A stretch of 13,865 nt of DNA from contig CANBQJ010000090.1 of assembly GCA_947371645.1 (NCBI GenBank), forward strand, positions 1 to 13,865, read 5' to 3'. Of this stretch, positions 1 through 5,662 are shown piece by piece. Position 1 is the first letter of the stretch, and each line of letters begins with the position of its first letter. The notes beneath the pieces are model-generated. The model worked only from the letters and a program-made list of their open reading frames with translations. It was not told the origin of the DNA and did no database searches. The stretch comes from Burkholderiales bacterium. GTDB lineage: Bacteria; Pseudomonadota; Gammaproteobacteria; Burkholderiales; Burkholderiaceae. Position numbers and translations under genes: made by a program.

Positions 1-268
1 GCGAACGGTGCATTGAGGGCGTGAGGCCGGCGCAACGCGTTTTTGCGTGACGGCAACGACGGGTTGCGGCTCGGCTTTTCACTCCCCTTGATGCGGGGGA
101 TGCCTTGTGTCTCGTCTGCACTGTCACGCCAACCTGCGCAGGTCTGCGGCAAGATGGAGGCCTTCTAAAACCACGGGGATGGGCGGCGCGCGCACCTCTG
201 CGCTCCTTGGCCCTTGCAGCACGGGCCTCTGGCGGGTCGTGGCGTCCGCGATCCCAGGGAGGCTTTCA
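1..268. other. Leading non-coding stretch, nothing recognised
   Basis: No convincing gene is seen here. An open frame begins with a GTG at 107 and runs into the first PEP-CTERM gene, but its first 54 residues are arginine- and serine-rich, carry no signal peptide, and have no ribosome binding site at the GTG; a good start with a purine-rich site lies at 269. A weak dyad (TCCCC at 83-87, GGGGA at 96-100, 8-base loop) could be the tail of a terminator for a gene left of the window. No sigma-54 type GG-N10-GC promoter could be placed before 269. Confidence 0.5.
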
Positions 269-1057
269 ATGAACGATGCAAGGCGTGCCATTGCGGCGTG
301 GACAGGTGCCGCGATGATGGTGTTGTCGTGGCCGGCCGCTGCGAGGGTGAGTGTGTCCGTGCAGGTGGATGCGCCCAAGATCTACGCCGCCGAGAACATC
401 GATGGCAATGGGGTGGATGCTCCGGTGTCCCTCACCCCGCGGTTCAGCGGGTTCAGCGGCGAGGCAAACGTGTGGACCAGCGAAGCGTCTGCTTCTCAAG
501 GGCTGGATGGGAACGTTGTCGGGGTGGCACTGCCTGGCGGCTCGGCTTCAGCAGCGGTGTCGACCAGTACTCTCGTTTTGACCGGCAACGTGGACTCTCC
601 TTTGCCCAGTGGGTTTTCGGCGTCCATCGGGCAGGATGTCGGCAGTCCGCTCCTGACCGAGTTCGTGGTGAGTGCGCGCAGCGTGGTCCTGGTGCAAACC
701 AACGTGCTTTTGTGGGCGTCATTGCAGCCCGTTGGCTGTGATCAGCTCACCGGGTCAGGTTGTCAGCCCTTTGGGGCTGGCATACAGGCGACGGCGTCCT
801 TCATCGCTCCCGATGGACAGGTGGCGTACGTCGCCAGCGTCAACAGGCCGATGTCTTTGCAAGGAGAAGGCTCTTCTCTGAAGTACCTTGGTTACTTTGC
901 AGAAAACGACAGCAACGAAGACCAGATCTGGCATGTGGCGTACACGGCTTCCATCTATGGTTGGAGCATCAGCAATGTGCCTGAGCTCTCTTCGGCGGCC
1001 CTGATGGGACTGGGCCTGGTCGGCGTGGCCACGGCAAGCCGTCGGCGCACGCACTGA
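269..1057 (+). CDS. PEP-CTERM-type secreted protein, variant VPEL motif
   Basis: Predicted 262-residue exported protein of unknown function. The start at 269 is chosen because GGGAGG sits about 7 bases upstream and the protein then opens with a signal-peptide-like segment (charged NDARR, hydrophobic stretch to about residue 24, PAAARV cleavage region). The middle is rich in Ser, Gly, Val and Ala, typical of extracellular beta-rich proteins, with a Cys pair in QPVGCDQLTGSGCQP. The last ~25 residues form a sorting tail: VPELSS, a short hydrophobic helix (ALMGLGLVGVA) and a basic end (SRRRTH). This matches the PEP-CTERM plan, in which an exosortase recognises the motif, cleaves, and releases the protein to the surface or matrix. 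The motif is VPEL rather than the usual VPEP. The helix shares LGLVGVA with the next gene, suggesting the same exosortase. No exosortase gene is in the window. The biological role is unknown. Confidence 0.8.
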   Translation: MNDARRAIAAWTGAAMMVLSWPAAARVSVSVQVDAPKIYAAENIDGNGVDAPVSLTPRFSGFSGEANVWTSEASASQGLDGNVVGVALPGGSASAAVSTSTLVLTGNVDSPLPSGFSASIGQDVGSPLLTEFVVSARSVVLVQTNVLLWASLQPVGCDQLTGSGCQPFGAGIQATASFIAPDGQVAYVASVNRPMSLQGEGSSLKYLGYFAENDSNEDQIWHVAYTASIYGWSISNVPELSSAALMGLGLVGVATASRRRTH

Positions 1058-1113
1058 CGCCTCTTCTTCCTCGTCCTTTCACCCCGCGACAAGGCTGTGT
1101 GTTGAAAACGTCA

Positions 1114-1141
1114 ACCCGCCCCTGTGTTTCGGGGGGCGGGT
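1114..1141 (+). terminator. Hairpin between the two PEP-CTERM genes
   Basis: A perfect 9-bp GC-rich stem (ACCCGCCCC at 1114-1122 pairs with GGGGCGGGT at 1133-1141) with a 10-base loop lies 57 bases after the first PEP-CTERM stop codon. No T-run follows, so termination strength is uncertain. It may separate the two genes' transcripts or act as an mRNA-stabilising structure. Confidence 0.5.
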
Positions 1142-1224
1142 ACGCCCTATGGCGGGGCTGACATGTTGGCATCGACATGACTGTTGCAAGATGTACGCAT
1201 CCATTCAACCAAGGGAGTTCCCTG

Positions 1225-2262
1225 ATGCGCTCAACATTGCGCGCGGTCGCACTGGCCGCCTTGTCTTGCACCGTTGCCTCTGCCGCCTGGGCCAATGCCC
1301 AAGCGACGGCTTCGCTCAGCAACCTGACCTTCACGCTGTACGACCTGAACCCGAACGACGACATCGCGCCGTCGTTCAACTTCGTGGCGGGCGTGGGCCA
1401 ATATGGTTCCACCGCCACCTCGACACTGGTGAACGACAACCTGGGCCGCGAGAACGGTGCCGAATCGCTGACCCGCGCCCAGCCCTTTCTGGCGCACACC
1501 TCTGGCGTTGCCCTGACGTCCGGTCAGGCCTATGCGACGGTGCTGCCCTATGCGGTGGCCGCATTCGGGCAAGCCGGGGGCAGTGCTGTCAATTTCAGCG
1601 CCACGGCTAACTCGTCCACAGGCAACAACCAGGGCACCTATGCCGCAGGCATCGAACTTGGCGCGAACACCTTGTTGGTCATCCATGCCGATGCGGCCGT
1701 GTCTGGCTCGGTGAGCAGCGGAACGACGTGCAATTCCTACTATTACTACTGCGGCTCGTCGGACACCAGCTCGGCTTCTGTCTCGATGAACCTGAGCTTC
1801 AACAACAGCGGCGCCACCAGCTCCGGCAGCGGCACGTTCAGTGGCGGGCTGAACGGGTCGGCCAGCAACTACGCATCGACCAGCTATGGCTACAACCCGC
1901 TGACGGGCACGTACATGTACGTGACCACGCCCGCCAACACGACGTTTGACAAGCAGGATTCGTTGTCGCTGGTTTTTGCCAACAACACCAACCTGATTCA
2001 GCATGGTCAGTTGTCGATGACCGCGTCGGTGCAGGGGCAGTCCAACAGTGGCACCGCCGATGCCCTGGCCGCCGTGCCGATTGATGTCGTGTCCGACGGT
2101 TCTCAGGTGACGAGCAGCCTGCAGCAAATCGGTGAAGTGGCAGCTGGTGGCACGGTGTACGGTGTGGTCACCTCGGTGCCCGAACCCGGCACCTGGGCCA
2201 CGCTGGGCCTGGGCCTGGTGGGCGTGGCCGCCGTCAAGCGTCGCCGTCAGCGTCAGGCTTGA
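1225..2262 (+). CDS. PEP-CTERM sorting domain-containing protein
   Basis: 345-residue predicted exported surface or matrix protein. The start at 1225 follows AAGGGAG (1211-1217) at good spacing; an upstream in-frame start at 1177 lacks a site and would spoil the signal peptide. The N-terminus MRSTLRAVALAALSCTVASAAWANAQA is a classic Sec signal with cleavage near residue 24 (AWA-N). The body is low in charge and rich in Ser, Thr, Asn, Gly and Tyr, including a CNSYYYYC segment around residues 171-178 and a Ser/Gly repeat-like tract. The C-terminus has the canonical VPEPGTWATLGLGLVGVAAVKRRR: PEP motif, transmembrane helix, basic tail. Known for the family: exosortase (EpsH/XrtA-like) substrates linked to exopolysaccharide and biofilm. 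Here no exosortase, glycosyltransferase or PrsK/PrsR regulator is seen. Together with the preceding gene it forms a same-strand pair with similar sorting tails but little obvious similarity in the body. Specific function unknown. Confidence 0.88.
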   Translation: MRSTLRAVALAALSCTVASAAWANAQATASLSNLTFTLYDLNPNDDIAPSFNFVAGVGQYGSTATSTLVNDNLGRENGAESLTRAQPFLAHTSGVALTSGQAYATVLPYAVAAFGQAGGSAVNFSATANSSTGNNQGTYAAGIELGANTLLVIHADAAVSGSVSSGTTCNSYYYYCGSSDTSSASVSMNLSFNNSGATSSGSGTFSGGLNGSASNYASTSYGYNPLTGTYMYVTTPANTTFDKQDSLSLVFANNTNLIQHGQLSMTASVQGQSNSGTADALAAVPIDVVSDGSQVTSSLQQIGEVAAGGTVYGVVTSVPEPGTWATLGLGLVGVAAVKRRRQRQA

Positions 2263-2268
2263 ACGCAG

Positions 2269-2292
2269 GCGCCCACCGCCACAGGTGGGCGC
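2269..2292. terminator. Bidirectional hairpin between convergent genes
   Basis: GCGCCCACC (2269-2277) pairs perfectly with GGTGGGCGC (2284-2292) around a 6-base loop. It starts 6 bases past the stop of the second PEP-CTERM gene and lies 25 bases past the stop of the convergent oxygenase gene, so it can serve both transcripts. Neither side has a clear T-run. Confidence 0.6.
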
Positions 2293-2317
2293 GCCACGGT
2301 TGAACCGGTTGCGTGAC

Positions 2318-3781
2318 TCAGTTGCGCAGCCCGTCGCGCACCGCGCTGGCGTCGACCCAGTTCCCATGGAAGCCCATGGGCACACGCCCCGGCAGGGTGA
2401 CGACGGCCACGGCCGGTGCGGACACGTCGCGGGCGTCCAGCACGTGCAGCTCGCCCAGCTGTGTCTCCAGGTTGGCCACGTAGCCCACCAACCAGCCGTG
2501 GTCCTCGGCAGTGCCTTGCGGGTGCGGCACGAACACGAACTCGCCAGGCTTGCGCTGAGGCCCAAAGTGGTGGACCTGCGTGGGCACTTGCACAGGCACC
2601 GGTGAGCTGGCGGGCTGGGCCAGCGGCACGCCCGCCAGGTCGTGCTTGTACAGGCTCTGGCCGCCCCGCATGTTGATCTCGAAGCCCACGGTGTAGGCCC
2701 AGCGGTAAGGCTGGCCCACCAGTCGCTCGTCCAGGCGCGGAAACTCTTGCTCGGCGGTGTGCAGCACCTGGCGCAGCACCTTGGTGCCCTTGGCCGGCAT
2801 CGTCCAGCGCTCGAAGCGCGGCATGGTGTTGGCCTCGATCCCCGTGCGAGATTCATCGAACATGAAGGCGTGCACCGCCACGTCCATCACCACGCTGCCA
2901 TCGGGCAGGTCGTAGGCGTTGCAGGGGTGGAAGACGTAGCAGGGGTCCACGTCCAGCCAGCGGATGTCGTCACCAGAGCCTTCACGGGGTAGCAGGCCCA
3001 CGCGTGCGCCGTGCTTGGGGTTCCAGTGGTACGGGAAGGTTTCGCGCTTGAGCAGGGACCACCACGAGAAGGTCACCGGCAGGTCCATCACCACCACTTT
3101 GCTGCGGGTGATGGCGCAGTCGTGCACCATGGGGCCGTGCTTGACGGCAATCGGCACCACCTTGTCGACCTGGCCCTGGGCGTTCACCCGCACGTACTGC
3201 AGCTGGCGGTGTTGCACGGCGTCGTAGCAGACGGCGTGCAGGTCGCCGGTGAGCGGGTCCAGATGGGGGTGGGCGCTGAAGGGGTGTTTGGTGGGGCTGT
3301 CGAACAGGCCGTGGCGCACGGATTCGAGCGCGCCGTCGAGCTGCACCGGCGCCGGGCCCGCCTCCACGCTGGCCCAGATGCGGCCGGCGTGCGCGAAGAC
3401 GTTGGTGTTGACGGTGTCGAAGATGCCACGCGTGTCGCCGGGCACCGGGTCGCGGCCCAGCGTGCGGTGCGCCGATTTGCTGCCGATGTAGCGGTTGCGG
3501 TACCAGCTGGCCTCGCCGCCATGCAGGCGCACGCCGTGCACCATGCCGTCGCCGGTGAACCAGTGGTGCTTGTCGGCGTTCGGCGCCTTGATCGGGTTGG
3601 GCCCGATGCGCACGTAGAGGCCGTCCAGTTCGGGCGGCACCTGGCCTTGTGTGCGCAAGGCACGGCTGTCGATTTCTTCGGCCACGGGGGCAAATGGCCC
3701 CATCAGGAAGGGGTTGCCCTGGACCTCGGGCTGGGCGCCGTCAAAGTGCAGGGCAGTGTCGGCTTGCAGGCTCTCGCTCAT
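2318..3781 (-). CDS. Carotenoid oxygenase family protein (apocarotenoid/stilbene cleavage)
   Basis: 487-residue non-heme iron dioxygenase of the RPE65/carotenoid cleavage/lignostilbene family, which cuts a C=C double bond with O2 to give two aldehydes. Visible family marks: PPELDGLYVRIGPNP (residues 49-63), WFTGDGMVHG (74-83), and four probable iron-binding histidines: H171 in SAHPHLDP, H220 in MVHDCAIT, H285 in FHPCNAYD and H472 in GFHGNW near the C-terminus. Length is normal for the family and all four ligands are present, so it should be active; no signal peptide, so cytoplasmic. The start at 3781 is preferred over 3817 because GAGG lies 6 bases before it; the 12 extra residues of the longer form do not resemble the family. 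It is divergent from a TetR regulator with only 64 bp between, and its promoter is overlapped by operator-like repeats, implying repression by that TetR. Substrate (carotenoid, apocarotenoid, stilbene or isoeugenol-like) cannot be read from sequence; no carotenoid synthesis genes are nearby. Confidence 0.92.
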   Translation of the reverse strand: MSESLQADTALHFDGAQPEVQGNPFLMGPFAPVAEEIDSRALRTQGQVPPELDGLYVRIGPNPIKAPNADKHHWFTGDGMVHGVRLHGGEASWYRNRYIGSKSAHRTLGRDPVPGDTRGIFDTVNTNVFAHAGRIWASVEAGPAPVQLDGALESVRHGLFDSPTKHPFSAHPHLDPLTGDLHAVCYDAVQHRQLQYVRVNAQGQVDKVVPIAVKHGPMVHDCAITRSKVVVMDLPVTFSWWSLLKRETFPYHWNPKHGARVGLLPREGSGDDIRWLDVDPCYVFHPCNAYDLPDGSVVMDVAVHAFMFDESRTGIEANTMPRFERWTMPAKGTKVLRQVLHTAEQEFPRLDERLVGQPYRWAYTVGFEINMRGGQSLYKHDLAGVPLAQPASSPVPVQVPTQVHHFGPQRKPGEFVFVPHPQGTAEDHGWLVGYVANLETQLGELHVLDARDVSAPAVAVVTLPGRVPMGFHGNWVDASAVRDGLRN

Positions 3782-3791
3782 GTTCCACCTC

Positions 3792-3847
3792 AATGTGTGC
3801 GTTGTGAACATACGCATTCAACGCCAAAATGTGTACGATGTCAACAT
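3792..3847. promoter_or_regulatory. Two tandem operator-like repeats in the oxygenase/TetR divergent region
   Basis: Two 20-bp sequences, 3792-3811 and 3828-3847, match at 17 of 20 positions and are offset by 36 bp. Each contains the dyad ATGT-N11-ACAT, the kind of imperfect palindrome bound by TetR dimers. The first lies between the oxygenase transcription start region and its ribosome binding site; the second covers the oxygenase -35 box and the proposed ATG of the TetR gene (3846). This fits a regulator repressing both itself and the oxygenase. Repeat and dyad are seen directly; binding is inferred. Confidence 0.65.
3816..3844 (-). promoter_or_regulatory. Sigma-70 type promoter for the oxygenase gene
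   Basis: Read on the minus strand: a perfect TTGACA (-35, 3844-3839), a 17-bp spacer, and TTGAAT (-10, 3821-3816; 4 of 6 consensus bases). Transcription would begin near 3809, giving a leader of about 28 bases before the ATG at 3781. The promoter is embedded between and within the two operator-like repeats. Confidence 0.55.
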
Positions 3848-4484
3848 GTCAGATGTACCCATGCCCACAGCGGGGGAAGACCGTGCCCGTGGCTACCACC
3901 ACGGCAACCTCAAGGCCAGCCTGATTGAAGCTGGTCTGGCCGCCTTGGCCCACACCGAAGCCGATGACCTGAGCCTGCGCCAGCTGGCCAAAGACGTGGG
4001 CGTGTCGGCCAACGCGGCCTACCGACACTTCGAAGACAAGGACGCCTTGCTCGTCGCCATGGCGGCCGAAGGCTTTCGGCGCTTCACCCGCACGCAGCAA
4101 GACGCCGCTGCGGGCGTGGCCCATGCAGAAGATCGGCTCAAGGCTTCCGGGCAGGCCTATGTGGCCTTTGCCCTGAGCCACCCGGCGCTGTACCGCCTGA
4201 TGTTCCAGCGCCTGAGCTGTGCGGACACCCATCCCGAACTGGCTTTGAGTGCCGTGGACGGCATGACGGTGCTGCTGGAGGCCACATCCAGCATGCTGGG
4301 TGCACCCGTTCACGATGAGCGCGTGCGCGTGGCCGCAGCCGCTTGCTGGAGCCTGGTGCATGGCCTCAGCGCCTTGTCGCAAGGTGGGCAGCTGGCGGTG
4401 TTCGGCTTGCCGATGGACGCCCTGATCGACCGCGTCTTGTCCATGCCTGGCTTGCTCAGCCAGGTGCCCGCAGGCCGGGTGTGA
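3846..4484 (+). CDS. TetR/AcrR family transcriptional regulator, C-terminal WHG-type domain
   Basis: 212-residue one-component repressor. After a short polar leader, residues ~17-65 form the TetR DNA-binding head; the helix-turn-helix is LSLRQLAKDVGVSANAAYRHFEDKDALL, with the usual aromatic/His segment AYRHF of the recognition helix. The C-terminal ligand domain shows HPALYRLMFQRL and the CWSLVHGLSAL segment characteristic of TetR proteins with a WHG-type domain. It is divergent from the carotenoid oxygenase and probably controls it and itself. Start choice: ATG 3846 begins right after the open intergenic region; ATG 3861 is an alternative. Neither has a visible Shine-Dalgarno sequence, so translation may be leaderless or weak. 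A longer upstream frame from a GTG at 3651 runs antisense through the oxygenase gene and is rejected. Inducer unknown; an oxygenase substrate or product is the natural guess. Confidence 0.88.
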   Translation: MSDVPMPTAGEDRARGYHHGNLKASLIEAGLAALAHTEADDLSLRQLAKDVGVSANAAYRHFEDKDALLVAMAAEGFRRFTRTQQDAAAGVAHAEDRLKASGQAYVAFALSHPALYRLMFQRLSCADTHPELALSAVDGMTVLLEATSSMLGAPVHDERVRVAAAACWSLVHGLSALSQGGQLAVFGLPMDALIDRVLSMPGLLSQVPAGRV

Positions 4485-4489
4485 CCCGG
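4475..4489. terminator. Short hairpin at the convergent TetR/hydrolase junction
   Basis: CCGGGT (4475-4480) and ACCCGG (4484-4489) form a 6-bp stem with a 3-base loop that includes the TetR stop codon. The convergent MBL-fold gene ends 6 bases later at 4491. There is hardly any other space for termination here. No T-run, so weak evidence. Confidence 0.35.
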
Positions 4490-4490
4490 G

Positions 4491-5555
4491 TCAGAGGCCC
4501 TGACGCACCGGCCAGGTCATGCTGCCGCCAATGGGCAGCACCACGAAATCGTTCTCGGTCAGGCCGGCACCGTGACGGGCCAGGGCCAGTGCGCGTGGCG
4601 GCTCGTCCAGCGGTTCGTCGGTGAGCGTGAAGGTGCCCCAGTGCACAGCGAGCGCGCGTTTGCATCCGAGGTCATGGAAGATCTGCACCGCCTCTTCAGG
4701 GTTCACGTGCTGGTCTTTCATGAACCAGCGCGGCTCGTAGGCGCCAATCGGCAGCAGGGCCAGATCGAAGCCGCCACCTTGTGCCGCGGTGTGTTCAGGG
4801 GCGAAGCGCTGGCGGATGTCCTTGAAGTCAGGTGAGTAGGCCGTGTCGCCCGCAAAGAAGAGGTGCGCCTGGGCATTGCGCACCGCAAAGCCGCCCCACA
4901 GGCTGCGCATGGCATCGGTGGCCGTTCGGGCCGACCAGTGCTGGGCCGGGGTCAGCGTCACCACCGTGCGTTGATGCCGATGGGTGGCGGGCAGTTCGTG
5001 CTCGTCCCACCAGTCCAGCTCCACCAACCGGTGAATGCCCCAGCGGTTCAGCCATTGGCGGTGCACCAGCGGCGTGATGAAGAGCGGCTGGCCACCTGGC
5101 TGGCGCGCCAGCGCGCGGATGGAGCCCTCGTCCATGTGGTCATAGTGGTTGTGCGACAGCAGCACCACGTCGATGTGGGGCAGCTGGTCCAGCCTCATAC
5201 CGGGCGGGGTATGGCGCTTGGGTCCGGCAAATTGCACCGGCGAGCAGCGCTCGGAGAACACCGGGTCGGTGAGGATGTTGAGCCCGCCGGTTTGCACCAG
5301 CACCGTGATGTGCCCGATCCAGGTCGCCATGGGGTGCATGGCCAGGCCCGCCTGAGCGTTGGCGTGGATGGTGGCCAGGTCGGGCGCGACCACGGGAATG
5401 GGCTCGGTCGCTGGCCTTGGGTGGCCTTCACGCCAGGCCCGCCACTTCCAGCGCAGCAGCTCGTGCAGGCGCTTGCCCCGAAAGCTCAGGTAATTGTTCT
5501 GGAAGCCGTCCGGGCGGTGGTGGGGCTTGGCCGGGTTGTGGTGACGGTTCTTCAT
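4491..5555 (-). CDS. MBL-fold metallohydrolase, RomA/NAPE-PLD-like
   Basis: 354-residue metallo-beta-lactamase-fold hydrolase. The metal site is complete: SHNHYDHMD gives H135, H137, D139 and H140; H206 in PAQHWS; D237 in FAGDTAYSPDF; H305 in AVHWGTF. The stretch GAYEPRWFMKDQHVNPEEAV (271-290) followed by HWGTFTLTDEPLDEPP is typical of the bacterial relatives of N-acyl-phosphatidylethanolamine phospholipase D and of the protein called RomA; the N-terminal HHRPDGFQNNY motif is also shared by that group. Real substrate is unknown for most bacterial members; a phospholipid or other phosphodiester is plausible. Start at 5555 (MKNRHHNPAKPHH) is chosen by family resemblance; no strong ribosome binding site precedes it, and extending upstream would enter the esterase terminator. 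No signal peptide, so probably cytoplasmic or membrane-associated. It lies downstream of the esterase on the same strand, separated by 107 bp and a strong hairpin, so it is likely a separate transcript. Confidence 0.87.
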   Translation of the reverse strand: MKNRHHNPAKPHHRPDGFQNNYLSFRGKRLHELLRWKWRAWREGHPRPATEPIPVVAPDLATIHANAQAGLAMHPMATWIGHITVLVQTGGLNILTDPVFSERCSPVQFAGPKRHTPPGMRLDQLPHIDVVLLSHNHYDHMDEGSIRALARQPGGQPLFITPLVHRQWLNRWGIHRLVELDWWDEHELPATHRHQRTVVTLTPAQHWSARTATDAMRSLWGGFAVRNAQAHLFFAGDTAYSPDFKDIRQRFAPEHTAAQGGGFDLALLPIGAYEPRWFMKDQHVNPEEAVQIFHDLGCKRALAVHWGTFTLTDEPLDEPPRALALARHGAGLTENDFVVLPIGGSMTWPVRQGL

Positions 5556-5613
5556 CGGGGCTGGGCAAGGGACTGCGCCGCAGACGATACCCGATCTGCC
5601 GCCTGCGTCGGAA

Positions 5614-5647
5614 AGCCCCCACCGCGCACGTCGGTGCGGTGGGGGCT
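5614..5647 (-). terminator. Strong rho-independent-like terminator of the esterase gene
   Basis: A 12-bp perfect stem (AGCCCCCACCGC at 5614-5625 with GCGGTGGGGGCT at 5636-5647) and a 10-base loop lie 15 bases beyond the esterase stop. On the minus strand the stem is followed by a short TTC, so the U-run is brief, but stem stability is very high. Confidence 0.75.
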
Positions 5648-5662
5648 GTGGTGGCGCAGAAC

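Noticed and set aside
1058..1224. A sigma-54 (-24/-12) promoter before the PEP-CTERM genes, as used with PrsR-type regulators in some exosortase systems
   Set aside because: No GG-N10-GC element of adequate quality could be placed; candidate TGGCAT and TTGCA segments have the wrong spacing.
1231..2856. A 541-codon minus-strand frame opposite the second PEP-CTERM gene and overlapping the oxygenase 3' end
   Set aside because: Arg/Gly/His-rich shadow of the plus-strand gene; the convergent hairpin at 2269-2292 supports the boundary between the two real genes.
3011..3928. A 305-codon plus-strand frame opposite the oxygenase gene
   Set aside because: Antisense composition (His, Val, Ala, Gly) with no domain; the oxygenase on the minus strand retains all four iron ligands.
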